DNA of 64,000 nucleotides from Pseudoroseicyclus tamaricis. GTDB lineage: Bacteria; Pseudomonadota; Alphaproteobacteria; Rhodobacterales; Rhodobacteraceae. Position numbers and translations under genes: made by a program. Shown one piece after another: positions 43,811 to 52,287 of this stretch. Position 1 is the first letter of the stretch. Each line of letters starts with the position of its first letter. The notes under the pieces are model-generated. The model searched no databases and was not told where the DNA came from. It was given only the letters and a program-made list of their open reading frames with translations. The stretch is taken from positions 124,001-188,000 of the forward strand of contig NZ_JAAFYS010000002.1 of the NCBI RefSeq assembly GCF_012070395.1, written 5' to 3'.

Positions 43811-43870
43811 TGTCTTTGGTCCCAAAAATCCCGGGGGTCCGGGGGCTGGCCCCCGGTCCCGCCCTCTCCA
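43811..43870 (+). repeat. TTTGG/CCAAAAATCC element, copy 1
   Basis: TGTCTTTGGTCCCAAAAATC is followed by a C/G-rich hairpin (CCGGGGGC-TG-GCCCCCGG) and the tail GGTCCCGCCCTCTCCA. The same head and tail occur at 53322 and, interrupted, at 60686. Similar TTTGG...CCAAA elements are, from memory, frequent between genes in Rhodobacteraceae. Confidence 0.7.
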
Positions 43871-43950
43871 CCCCCTCCCTCGGCCCGCCCGCATTGACTC
43901 TCCGCCCGCCCCCGGGCCTCCTCCCGCCGACAGCGCCAAGGGAGCACCAG

Positions 43951-45168
43951 ATGACACTCGACGCCGCATGGGTCCGCGCCCAGTTTCCCGCCTTTTCCGA
44001 GCCCTCGCTCCAAGGCTGGGCCTTCTTCGAGAATGCCGGCGGCTCCTATGCCTGCGCGCCCGTCATCGACCGGCTCACGCGGTTCTACCGGGAACGCAAG
44101 CTGCAGCCCTATGCGCCCTATCCCGCCTCCGAGGCGGCGGGGGCGGAGATGGACGAGGCGCGCAGCCGGCTGGCGGCGATGCTCGGCGTTCAGACGCAGG
44201 AGCTCTCCTTCGGCCCCTCCACCAGCCAGAACAGCTACGTGCTCGCCCAGGCGGTGTGCGGCTGGCTCTCCCCCGGCGACGCCATCGTGGTGTCGGACCA
44301 GGACCATGAGGCCAATGCCGGCGTCTGGCGCCGCCTTGCAGAGGCAGGGATCGAGGTGCGCGAATGGCGGCTCGACCCCGAGACCCACTCCCTTCAGGCC
44401 GACTCCCTGCCGCCGCTCCTCGACGGGGCGAAGCTGCTCTGCTTCCCGCATTGCTCCAACGTCGTCGGCGAGATCAACGATGTCGCCGCGATCTGCGCGC
44501 TCGCGCGGGAGGCGGGGGTGCGGACAGTGGTGGACGGTGTCTCCTACGCGCCGCACGGGCTGCCGGATGTGGGGGCGCTCGGCGCCGACGTCTACCTCTT
44601 CTCGGCCTACAAGACCTACGGTCCGCACCAGGGCTTGATGGTGATCCGCGAGAGCTTCGGCGCGGAACTCCCCGGCCAGGCTCACTTTTTCAACAACGAC
44701 ACCCTCTACAAGCGCTTCACCCCGGCGGGGCCCGACCATGCGCAGGTCGCCGCCTCCGCCGGCATCGCCGATTACCTCGAGGCTCTCTCCGCCCAGCATT
44801 CCGGGCCCGCCACCGGCGCCCCGGCAGCGCGGCATGCGCATGACGTGATGCGGGCGCGGGAGGTGGAGCTGCTGGCGCCGCTTCTAGAGTACCTCTCCGC
44901 CCGCAATGACCTGCGCCTTCTCGGCCCCCGCCGGGCGGAGGCGCGGGCGCCGACCGTGGCCGTCTCGCTCCGCGAACCGGCGGAGCCGGTGGCGGCGCGG
45001 CTGGCGGCGCACAAGGTGATGGCCGGGGGCGGGGACTTCTATGCCCGCCGCCCCCTCGGCGCGCTCGGCATCGACCCGGAGGTGGGCGTCCTGCGCCTCT
45101 CCTTCACCCATTACACCACGCCGGCGGAGATCGAGCAGCTCATTGCCGCACTTGATGCCGAGCTGTGA
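43951..45168 (+). CDS. PLP-dependent class V aminotransferase / cysteine desulfurase-like protein
   Basis: 405 residues from the ATG at 43951 (AAGGGAG upstream). The fold I PLP enzyme pattern is clear: FFENAGGSYACAPVIDRLTR at the N-terminus, LSFGPSTSQNSYVLAQAV, SDQDHEANAGVWRRLAEAG, and the PLP Lys221 in LFSAYKTYGPHQGLMVI. It resembles the cysteine desulfurase-like group that includes isopenicillin-epimerase relatives, but the flexible-loop Cys of true desulfurases is not evident. The reaction is unknown. It may form an operon with the downstream methyltransferase gene (117-base gap). Confidence 0.85.
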   Translation: MTLDAAWVRAQFPAFSEPSLQGWAFFENAGGSYACAPVIDRLTRFYRERKLQPYAPYPASEAAGAEMDEARSRLAAMLGVQTQELSFGPSTSQNSYVLAQAVCGWLSPGDAIVVSDQDHEANAGVWRRLAEAGIEVREWRLDPETHSLQADSLPPLLDGAKLLCFPHCSNVVGEINDVAAICALAREAGVRTVVDGVSYAPHGLPDVGALGADVYLFSAYKTYGPHQGLMVIRESFGAELPGQAHFFNNDTLYKRFTPAGPDHAQVAASAGIADYLEALSAQHSGPATGAPAARHAHDVMRAREVELLAPLLEYLSARNDLRLLGPRRAEARAPTVAVSLREPAEPVAARLAAHKVMAGGGDFYARRPLGALGIDPEVGVLRLSFTHYTTPAEIEQLIAALDAEL

Positions 45169-45285
45169 CGGCTTGCTACGGTCTTGGAATGGGGGCAAAA
45201 TCCGCGCCGGGACCAAGGGGAGGGGATGGGAGCGGGCGAGGCTTCCGGAAGTGTCGCCGGCCCCCGCAAGACGAGGAGTGAGGGA

Positions 45286-46494
45286 ATGCTGACCAGTACC
45301 GAGGGGCAACCCGATCTGCCGCGCTACTTCGCCCCGGCCTTCGCCCGCATGAAGGAGGGGCTGGTCGCCGGCTCCTGCACCATTCGCCTGCCCGACGGGC
45401 GCTGCTTCCAGCTGGAGGGGGCTAACCCCGGCCGCCATGCCGAGATCACCATCCACAACGACGAGCTCTTCGCGCGGCTGATCCGCGAAGGCGATCTCGG
45501 CTTCTGCGAGGCCTACATGGATGGCTGGTGGTCGACGCCCGACCTGCAGAACTTCATGGATTTCATCCACGAGTCGGGGGACGAGGTCTTCGATGGCTTC
45601 TCCGCCCGCTCGCTGCCGGCGCTCTACGAGCGGCTGCGCTTCTGGCTGCAATCCAACACCAAGCGGCAGGCGAAGAAGAACATCGCCGCCCATTACGACC
45701 TCGGCAACGAGTTCTACCGCCTTTGGCTCGACGAGACGATGACCTACTCCTCGGCGATCTTCGACGAGAGCACGCAGAGCCTCGAGAGCGCGCAGCGCGC
45801 CAAGTATGCCTCGCTCGTCGACCAGATGGGCGCGCAGCCCGGGGACCACGTGCTGGAGATCGGCTGCGGCTGGGGCGGTTTCGCCGAATATGCCGCGGCG
45901 GAGCGGGGGCTGCGGGTGACGGGGCTCACCATTTCCCGCGCGCAGCTGGCCCATGCACAAGCGCGGATGCAGGTGGCCGGCCTCGCCGACCGGGTGACGC
46001 TGAAGCTGCAGGATTACCGTGACGAGGCGGGGGTCTACGACGGCATCGCCTCCATCGAGATGTTCGAGGCGGTGGGCGAGCGCTACTGGCCGACCTACTG
46101 GAGCACGGTGCGCGAGCGGCTGAAGCCGGGCGCCAAGGGCACCTTCCAGATCATCACCATCGAGGATCGCCGGTGGGAGGCCTATCGCCGCTCCGTCGAC
46201 TTCATCCAGAAGTACATCTTCCCGGGCGGCATGCTGCCCAGCCCCTCGGCCTTGCGGGACGAGATCGCGCGCGCGGGGCTCAACGTCTCGGGCGCCATCA
46301 CCTTCGGGCAGAGCTACAACCAGACGCTGCGGCTGTGGTACGACAGCTTCACCGCCCGCTGGGACGAGATTGCAACGCTCGGCTTCGACGAGCGCTTCCG
46401 ACGGCTTTGGAGCTTCTATCTCACCGGCTGCGCGGCCACATTCCGAACCGGAAACTGCGACGTGACACAGATGACGGTCAGCCGCCCCGCCTGA
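45286..46494 (+). CDS. Cyclopropane-fatty-acyl-phospholipid synthase-family methyltransferase
   Basis: 402 residues from the ATG at 45286 (GAGGAGTGAGGGA upstream). An N-terminal lipid-binding region with LGFCEAYMDGWWSTPDLQNF precedes KKNIAAHYDLGNEFYRLWLD and TMTYSSAIFDESTQSLESAQ, both strongly diagnostic of the CFA family. The SAM-binding motif is VLEIGCGWGGFAEYAA. YIFPGGMLPSPSALRDEIAR and TLRLWYDSFTARWDEI complete the family. It should methylate unsaturated membrane lipid chains with S-adenosylmethionine. Several paralogues exist in alphaproteobacteria, so true cyclopropanation is not certain. Confidence 0.92.
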   Translation: MLTSTEGQPDLPRYFAPAFARMKEGLVAGSCTIRLPDGRCFQLEGANPGRHAEITIHNDELFARLIREGDLGFCEAYMDGWWSTPDLQNFMDFIHESGDEVFDGFSARSLPALYERLRFWLQSNTKRQAKKNIAAHYDLGNEFYRLWLDETMTYSSAIFDESTQSLESAQRAKYASLVDQMGAQPGDHVLEIGCGWGGFAEYAAAERGLRVTGLTISRAQLAHAQARMQVAGLADRVTLKLQDYRDEAGVYDGIASIEMFEAVGERYWPTYWSTVRERLKPGAKGTFQIITIEDRRWEAYRRSVDFIQKYIFPGGMLPSPSALRDEIARAGLNVSGAITFGQSYNQTLRLWYDSFTARWDEIATLGFDERFRRLWSFYLTGCAATFRTGNCDVTQMTVSRPA

Positions 46495-46549
46495 GGGAGG
46501 CGCCGGGACGGGCCACGCGCACAGGCGGAGCGGGGACGGGACCAGAGGG

Positions 46550-46990
46550 ATGCCCACGGCGGCCAAGTTGGTATCGGCACTCATGTTCGCCGGGTTGGCG
46601 CTCATCGTCGCCACCTCCATCGTGCCGCTCTATCCCCCCGGCGTCATCGGCCCCAACTTCGGCTGGTGGAACGCCGCCCTCGCCGTCGTCATCGGCTGGC
46701 TGGTGCTGGGGCGGCAGGCCGGGCACGGCTACGTCACCGCCATCGGCATCGGGCTGACCACGTCTGCTGCGCTGGCGCTGTGGTCGCTGTTCCTCTTCTC
46801 CTTCGCGCAGATGATCGACCGCTCCTTCCAGAAGGTCTACGACGGGCCGACGGAGGCGCTGGTCGACGTCTTCCGCTACATGTGGGAGAACCTGCAGGCC
46901 GTCGCGGTTCAGGAGGTGCTTCTGACGCTGGCGATCGGCGGTGCGGTGATCGGCGTGGTGGTCGAATACGTCTCGCACAGGGCGCGCTGA
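46550..46990 (+). CDS. trgA: TrgA family membrane protein (tellurite-resistance locus)
   Basis: 146 residues with about four membrane helices. MPTAAKLVSALMFAGLALIV and the conserved loop YPPGVIGPNFGWWNAALAVV resemble Rhodobacter TrgA. The identification is strengthened by what follows: a TrgB-type NUDIX gene 61 bases downstream and then cysK, the same order as the R. sphaeroides trgA-trgB-cysK region. Its molecular role is unknown; in R. sphaeroides it contributes to tellurite resistance. Confidence 0.82.
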   Translation: MPTAAKLVSALMFAGLALIVATSIVPLYPPGVIGPNFGWWNAALAVVIGWLVLGRQAGHGYVTAIGIGLTTSAALALWSLFLFSFAQMIDRSFQKVYDGPTEALVDVFRYMWENLQAVAVQEVLLTLAIGGAVIGVVVEYVSHRAR

Positions 46991-47051
46991 GGCCCGCCCG
47001 GACTGGCCCCGACACACCCCCCCACCAACACTCCCCACGAAACGGAGCGAC

Positions 47052-48155
47052 ATGAGCGATCTCTTTCTTTACGGCACGCTGCGCGATGCGGCGCTCTTTG
47101 ACGCGGTGGCCGGCGAGGGGCCGGGGACGACACGCCCGGCCACGCTGCCCGGCTGGGCGGCCGAGCGGGCGGAGGGCGTCGACCTGCCGGTGCTGGTGGA
47201 GCGGGCGGGCGCCGAGGTGGAGGGGGTGCTCGCCGAGGGATTGTCGGAGGCGCAGCGCGCCCGGCTCGACGCCTACGAGTTGCCCTGGGGCTACAGCCTC
47301 GGCACCGTCGAGGTGGAGGCGGGGCAGGGGCCCCGGCGTGCCGAGGTCTACCTGCCCCCGGCCGACCAGCTCTCCAGTGGCGAGGCGTGGAGCCTTGCTC
47401 ACTGGCAGGAGGGCGACGGCCCCCGGTCGCGGCTGGCGGCAGGGGAGATTGAGCGGAACGATCCGCGCCTGAGCCCCGAGGAGCTGCGCGCCCAGTGGCG
47501 GATGATGGAGGTGCGGGCCGATGCGCGCCTGCGCGCCGCCGCCGGCGGCCCGGCGACCGTCCGCCACGCCCCGGCGGAGGGGGATTTCTCCGTTCGCCCG
47601 ACGCGGCCGCTCACCGGCGGCTTCTTCAAGTTCGCCGGGCTGGAGCTGGAGCATCGCCGCTTCGACGGTGGCCGGGAGACCCAGATCCCCCGCGAGGTCT
47701 TCACCGGCGTCGACGCCGCCCTCGTCCTGCCGTGGGATCCGGAGACCCGCCTCGTCCTGATGGTCGAGCAGTTCCGCCCGGGCCCCGCCTGGCGGGGCGA
47801 TCCCAACCCCTGGGTGCTGGAGCCTGTCGCCGGCATCATCGACCCCGGCGAGACACCGGAGGCGTCGGCCCGCCGCGAGGCGGTGGAGGAGGCGGGCATC
47901 ACCATCGGCAAGATGGAGAAGGCGTTCGGCTACTACTGCTCCCCCGGCACCAACACCGATTTCTTCCATTGCTTCCTCGGCGAGACGCGGCTGGAAAAAG
48001 AAGACGTCTGGTACGGCGGTCTGGACGAAGAGGGGGAAGATATCCGCGTCCATGTCATGTCTCTGGAACGGGCGCTCGGGCTGCTCGCGACGGGGGAGAT
48101 CAACGTCGGCCCGCTTGTCGCCCTGCTTCTGGCCCTGCAACAGCGCACCGCTTGA
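47052..48155 (+). CDS. trgB: TrgB-like fusion of gamma-glutamylcyclotransferase-like and NUDIX domains
   Basis: 367 residues in two domains. The first 110 or so (MSDLFLYGTLRDAALFDAVA, VEGVLAEGLSEAQRARLDAY) have the YGTL signature of the AIG2/gamma-glutamylcyclotransferase-like fold. From about 190 a NUDIX hydrolase of the ADP-ribose pyrophosphatase type has the box GIIDPGETPEASARREAVEE followed by AGI, with all key Glu residues present. It probably hydrolyses ADP-ribose or a related nucleotide sugar. The glutathione-linked fold and the adjacent cysK suggest a link to thiol metabolism. Confidence 0.88.
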   Translation: MSDLFLYGTLRDAALFDAVAGEGPGTTRPATLPGWAAERAEGVDLPVLVERAGAEVEGVLAEGLSEAQRARLDAYELPWGYSLGTVEVEAGQGPRRAEVYLPPADQLSSGEAWSLAHWQEGDGPRSRLAAGEIERNDPRLSPEELRAQWRMMEVRADARLRAAAGGPATVRHAPAEGDFSVRPTRPLTGGFFKFAGLELEHRRFDGGRETQIPREVFTGVDAALVLPWDPETRLVLMVEQFRPGPAWRGDPNPWVLEPVAGIIDPGETPEASARREAVEEAGITIGKMEKAFGYYCSPGTNTDFFHCFLGETRLEKEDVWYGGLDEEGEDIRVHVMSLERALGLLATGEINVGPLVALLLALQQRTA

Positions 48156-48207
48156 ACCCGGGGCGTCCGAAGCCTAGACCATTAGGCGATCAAAAAGGGC
48201 CGCCAAC

Positions 48208-49242
48208 ATGAATATTCACGCCGATCTCGCCCACTCGGTGGGCAACACCCCGCTGATCCGCCTGCAAGCCGCCTCCGAGGCGACGGGCTGCGAGATCCTG
48301 GGCAAGGCGGAGTTCATGAACCCCGGCCAGTCCGTGAAGGACCGCGCCGCCCTCTACATCATCGAGGATGCCGTGCGCCGCGGCGCGCTGCGCCCTGGCG
48401 GCACCATCGTCGAGGGGACGGCCGGCAACACCGGCATCGGCCTTGCGCTCGTCGGCGCCTCGATGGGCTTCAAGACCGTCATCGTCATCCCCGAGACGCA
48501 GAGCCAGGAAAAGAAGGACATGATCCGTCTGGCCGGCGCGCAGCTCGTGCAGGTGCCGGCGGTCCCCTACAAGAACCCCAACAACTACGTCCGCTACTCC
48601 GAGCGGCTCGCTGCCGAGCTCGCCAAGAGCGAGCCGAACGGCGCCATCTGGGCCAATCAGTTCGACAACACGGCGAACCGCGACGCCCACATCCACGGCA
48701 CGGGGCCGGAGATCTGGGCGCAGACGGACGGCAAGGTCGACGGCTTCGTCGCCGCCGTCGGCACCGGCGGCACGCTGGCCGGCGTCGGCCTCGCGCTGCA
48801 GCCCAAGGGCGTCAAGGTGGCTTTGGCCGATCCCGGCGGGTCGGCGATCTACTCGCTTTATACCGAGGGCGAGGCGAAAGCCGAGGGCACCTCCATCACC
48901 GAGGGCATCGGGCAGGGGCGCATCACGGCCAACCTAGAAGGCTTCCGCCCCGACTTCGCCTACAAGATCTCCGACGAGGAGGCCTTGCCCATCGTCTTCG
49001 ATCTTCTGCAGCACGAGGGGCTCTGCCTCGGCGGCTCGTCGGGCATCAACATCGCCGGCGCCATGCATCTGGCGCGCGAGCTGGGGCCGGGGCACACCAT
49101 CGTCACCATCCTGTGCGACTACGGCACGCGCTACCAGTCGAAGCTCTTCAACCCCGACTTCCTGCGCAGCAAGAACCTGCCGCTGCCGGGCTGGCTCGAA
49201 CGGGGGCCGGAATCCATTCCGGGCGTCTTCGAGGACGTGTGA
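48208..49242 (+). CDS. cysK: Cysteine synthase A
   Basis: 344 residues. It is a PLP-dependent O-acetylserine sulfhydrylase. GNTPLIRLQAASEATGCEIL, then the PLP Lys44 in MNPGQSVKDRAALYIIEDA, the substrate loop EGTAGNTGIGLALVGASMGF and the phosphate loop AVGTGGTLAGVGLALQ are all intact. LCLGGSSGINIAGA binds the pyridine ring. It is slightly longer than E. coli CysK and fits the alphaproteobacterial branch found in trgAB-cysK loci. The stop region GTGTGA overlaps the GTG start of the downstream channel gene, implying coupling. Confidence 0.96.
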   Translation: MNIHADLAHSVGNTPLIRLQAASEATGCEILGKAEFMNPGQSVKDRAALYIIEDAVRRGALRPGGTIVEGTAGNTGIGLALVGASMGFKTVIVIPETQSQEKKDMIRLAGAQLVQVPAVPYKNPNNYVRYSERLAAELAKSEPNGAIWANQFDNTANRDAHIHGTGPEIWAQTDGKVDGFVAAVGTGGTLAGVGLALQPKGVKVALADPGGSAIYSLYTEGEAKAEGTSITEGIGQGRITANLEGFRPDFAYKISDEEALPIVFDLLQHEGLCLGGSSGINIAGAMHLARELGPGHTIVTILCDYGTRYQSKLFNPDFLRSKNLPLPGWLERGPESIPGVFEDV

Positions 49243-51716
49243 GACGCCTCGCCGCAGGCCGGCGCGCCGGCAGCCTCCTCGCGGGGCTCGTCCTTCTCGT
49301 CCTGACACTGCTGGCGCCGCCTCTGGCGGCGCAGGGCCTCGGCACGCTGATCCCCGGCGCCTCCGCCCCGGAGGAGGAAGCGCCGGCGGAGCCAGTGAGC
49401 CCGGCGCCGCAGGTCGGCGCCAGCGAGAGCGATGCCCGCGCCGGCCCGCCGGCCCCCGACGCGCGCATCGATGCCGAAGACCTGCAGGCGTGGGAGCGGA
49501 TCGCCTCCCGCGCCGCCTCCCTCTCCGAGGGCGGATCGGCGAGCGACTTCGCGCTCCGCCAGCTGCGCCGTGAGCTGACCGCCTGGCGCGACCGTTTTCT
49601 CGCCGAGCAGACGCTGAACGCCGGCCGCCTCGCCACCATCGACGCGCAGATCGCGGCGCTGGGGCCGGAGGACGCGGATGTCGGCCCCCAGATCGCCGCC
49701 CTGCGCGCGCAGCTGCTGGACGAGCGGCGGCGCCTTGCCGCGCCTCGCCTCATCGCCGCGGCCCGTCTGGCGCAGGCCTCCGGCCTTCTCTCCGAGATCG
49801 ACGCGCTTGCCGGTGTCCGGCAGGCCGAGCAGCTCTTCGCCCGCGGCCGCAGCCCGCTCAACCCCGCCCTCTGGCCCGCCGCCGCGGCGGGGCTGGCGGA
49901 CGGGGTGCAGGCGGTGACCTCCGAGATCGGCGCGCGGCTGACCAACCCGGCCCGCTGGCAGGAGCTGGGGGACCGGGCCGGAGGACTGGGCCTCGCCCTC
50001 CTCGTGGCGCTGCTCTTCCTCTTCCCGACGCGCCACTGGCTGGAGCGGCTCGGCCCGGCGCGGCTGGAGCGCCCGCGCGCCCGGCTCGGCCGGGCGCTGA
50101 TCGGCTTCGCGCAGCTGCTCCTGCCCATCCTCGGACTGTTGCTCCTTGCCGCCATCCTCGACCAGAGCGGGCTCTTCGGGAACCGCTCCGAAGAGTTGAT
50201 CGTGCGCATCCCGCAGGCCGGCATCAGCATTATCGCCGCCAACTGGCTGGCCAAGGAGATCTTCGGCCACGGCCCCGCCACCGGCGCCGGCATGGACGAG
50301 GCGCAGCGCCACCGAGCTGCCCGCCTCGCCGGCTGGCTGGGCTGGCTCCTCGCCCTCTCGCTCGTCCTGCGTGCCTTCCTGCCCGCGGTGGAGATGGATG
50401 GCGAGGTGGCCGCGGTGCTGCGATACCCCATCCACCTGGCGCTGGCGCTGGTGCTCTTCCAGCTCGGCCGGTCCATGTCCGCCGCGCCGGTGGTGGACGA
50501 GGAATGGGGCTCGAGCGCCTACCGGCAGGGGCTCCTGCGCTTCCTCGGGCAGGCGGCGATGGCGGCGGCCGTGATCGGCGCCGTGCTCGCCACAGGCGGC
50601 TATGCCAACGCCGCCCAGTCGGTCCTCGGCCCGACGATCCTGACGCTGGCGCTGATCGGCTTCGTGGTGCTGCTGCAGCGCCTCGTCGGCGATCTCTACG
50701 CCACCCTCGTCGCCGGCGGGGAGGAGACGGGCGACGGCTCCGGCCCGCTCCTGCCCGTGCTCATCGCGCTGATCCTCGCGCTCCTCGCCGTGCCGGTGCT
50801 GGCGCTCATCTGGGGCGCGCGGGTGGAGGACCTGATGGACCTCTGGGTGCGCTTCCGCGAGGGCTACACGCTCGGCGAGAGCCGCATCTCGCCGACCGAC
50901 TTCCTGATCTTCCTGCTCCTCTTCGCCATCGGCTATGCGCTCACCCGGCTCTTCCAGTCGACGCTGCGCGCCGCCGTGCTGCCGCGCACGAGGCTCGATG
51001 TCGGGGCGCGCAATGCCATCGTCTCCGGCGTCGGCTACGTGGGCATCTTCCTCGCGGCGCTGATCGCCATCGTCGCAGTGGGGGTGGACCTGTCCTCCCT
51101 CGCCATCGTCGCCGGGGCGCTGACGGTCGGTGTCGGCTTCGGCCTGCAGACCATCGTCTCCAACTTCGTCTCCGGCATCATCCTGCTGATCGAGCGGCCG
51201 ATCTCGGAGGGGGACTGGATCGAGGCGGGCGACCAGATGGGGATCGTGCGCGCCATCTCCGTCCGCTCCACGCGGATCGAGACGTTCGACCGCCGCGACG
51301 TCATAATCCCCAACGCCGATCTCGTGGCGGGGCAGGTGACGAACTGGACGCGGGGCAATGCCGTGGGCCGGTTGATCGTGAAGGTCGGCGTCGCCTATGC
51401 CGCCGACGCCGGCCGCGTCGACGCTATCCTGCGCGAGATCGCCGAGGCGCAGCCGCAGGTCATCCTCACCCCGCCGCCCCAGATCCTCTTCATGGGCTTC
51501 GGGGCCTCGTCGCTCGACTTCGAGATCCGGGTGATCCTGCGCGAGATCGGCACGATCCTGGAGGTGCAGAACAACCTGCACCACGCCATCCACGCCCGCT
51601 TCAGGGAAGAGGGGATCGAGATCCCCTTCACCCAGGCCGACCTCTGGCTGCGCAACCCCGAGGTGCTTCCCGGGAATGCGGGGGCGGCGCAGGAGGCAGG
51701 GGAAGAGACGCGGTAG
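49239..51716 (+). CDS. DUF3772/MscS-type mechanosensitive channel
   Basis: 825 residues from a GTG at 49239, inside the cysK stop (GTGTGA). The signal peptide (LLAGLVLLVLTLLAPPLAAQ) leads to a roughly 200-residue periplasmic helical region with many Ala/Arg/Leu heptads (DUF3772-like). Several membrane helices follow. The MscS core starts near residue 600: LTVGVGFGLQTIVSNFVSGI for the pore helix, ISEGDWIEAGDQMGIVRAIS and RDVIIPNADLVAGQVTNWTR for the beta domain, then the cytoplasmic cage. It should open under membrane tension to release solutes. Large size places it with the MscK/YbiO-like group. Confidence 0.92.
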   Translation: MRRLAAGRRAGSLLAGLVLLVLTLLAPPLAAQGLGTLIPGASAPEEEAPAEPVSPAPQVGASESDARAGPPAPDARIDAEDLQAWERIASRAASLSEGGSASDFALRQLRRELTAWRDRFLAEQTLNAGRLATIDAQIAALGPEDADVGPQIAALRAQLLDERRRLAAPRLIAAARLAQASGLLSEIDALAGVRQAEQLFARGRSPLNPALWPAAAAGLADGVQAVTSEIGARLTNPARWQELGDRAGGLGLALLVALLFLFPTRHWLERLGPARLERPRARLGRALIGFAQLLLPILGLLLLAAILDQSGLFGNRSEELIVRIPQAGISIIAANWLAKEIFGHGPATGAGMDEAQRHRAARLAGWLGWLLALSLVLRAFLPAVEMDGEVAAVLRYPIHLALALVLFQLGRSMSAAPVVDEEWGSSAYRQGLLRFLGQAAMAAAVIGAVLATGGYANAAQSVLGPTILTLALIGFVVLLQRLVGDLYATLVAGGEETGDGSGPLLPVLIALILALLAVPVLALIWGARVEDLMDLWVRFREGYTLGESRISPTDFLIFLLLFAIGYALTRLFQSTLRAAVLPRTRLDVGARNAIVSGVGYVGIFLAALIAIVAVGVDLSSLAIVAGALTVGVGFGLQTIVSNFVSGIILLIERPISEGDWIEAGDQMGIVRAISVRSTRIETFDRRDVIIPNADLVAGQVTNWTRGNAVGRLIVKVGVAYAADAGRVDAILREIAEAQPQVILTPPPQILFMGFGASSLDFEIRVILREIGTILEVQNNLHHAIHARFREEGIEIPFTQADLWLRNPEVLPGNAGAAQEAGEETR

Positions 51717-51850
51717 GGGGCGGTGCCCGTTCCGTGGGCGTCCGTCGGGGTCGGTTTCCCCCTGCGGTCCTTGGGAGCGGGCGTGGCGGCTGCACCTGGA
51801 GCACCTCTGCCCGACCGCCGCCGCTGTTTCCCCCGCGCGGAATCAAGGCC

Positions 51851-51990
51851 GCAGGCCGCCGCGCGAGCGCCGGCCCGTCCCCGCGGGCTGGCGCTCTGGC
51901 TGGTCTTGGTGCCTCGCTCAGAGCGGGGAGGGGCCTGGTTGGCATAAAGCGCTCAGCGGCCAGGTTTGAGCGCCACCCCACGGGCCGGCG
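51851..51990 (+). repeat. Long inverted-ended repeat, copy D
   Basis: Core landmarks are shared with copies B and C in order: GCGAGCGCCGGCCCGTCC, CGCGGGCTGGCGCTCTGG, CTTGGTGC, GGGGAGGGGC, GGCATAAAGCGCTCAGCGG and GAGCGCCACCCCACGGGCCG. The right arm is cut short and diverges after 51990, and the left edge lacks the GGCGCAGGG end, so this copy is eroded at both ends. Confidence 0.75.
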
Positions 51991-52035
51991 TGAGAAGGCA
52001 GCCCTGGTTGCGGGAGCAGCAGTGCGTCAAATCAC

Positions 52036-52056
52036 GTCTGTCGTCTGTCGTCTGTC
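52036..52056 (+). repeat. Three tandem copies of GTCTGTC
   Basis: Three perfect head-to-tail copies of the 7-mer GTCTGTC lie about 230 bases before dusA. Unit number could vary by slippage, but the position is noncoding and far from the start, so an effect is doubtful. Confidence 0.6.
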
Positions 52057-52287
52057 TTCGCAACGGCAACGCGGGGCCGAGCCTAGGGTCTCGCGCGTTT
52101 CTCTTGCAACAATTCTTACTGCCGCCATTTGCCGGGCGGGGCGCCAAGCCGTTTGACCTCATATCAGCTCAATAGGAGCTGCAGCCATTCCCGTCCCGCC
52201 GCGCCTTGAATTTTCGCCCCGAGCCTGCGAGACGTCGCCCCCATCTTGCGGCACCCCTCCGGCTGTCGCGCTCCGCTGGTGGCTCCG

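Larger units (their letters stand above)
43420..43950. other. Intergenic region BCCT-aminotransferase (531 bases)
   Basis: There is no gene here. It contains the BCCT terminator, copy C of the long repeat (43532-43700) and copy 1 of the TTTGG/CCAAAAATCC element (43811-43870). The rest is C-rich and featureless, with AAGGGAG before the next start. Confidence 0.7.
51717..52287. other. Intergenic region channel-dusA (571 bases)
   Basis: There is no convincing gene. It holds copy D of the long repeat (51851-51990) and a short tandem repeat (52036-52056). In-frame codons continue upstream of the dusA start to an ATG at 52246, so dusA could start slightly earlier. The remainder shows nothing recognisable. 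Confidence 0.65.
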
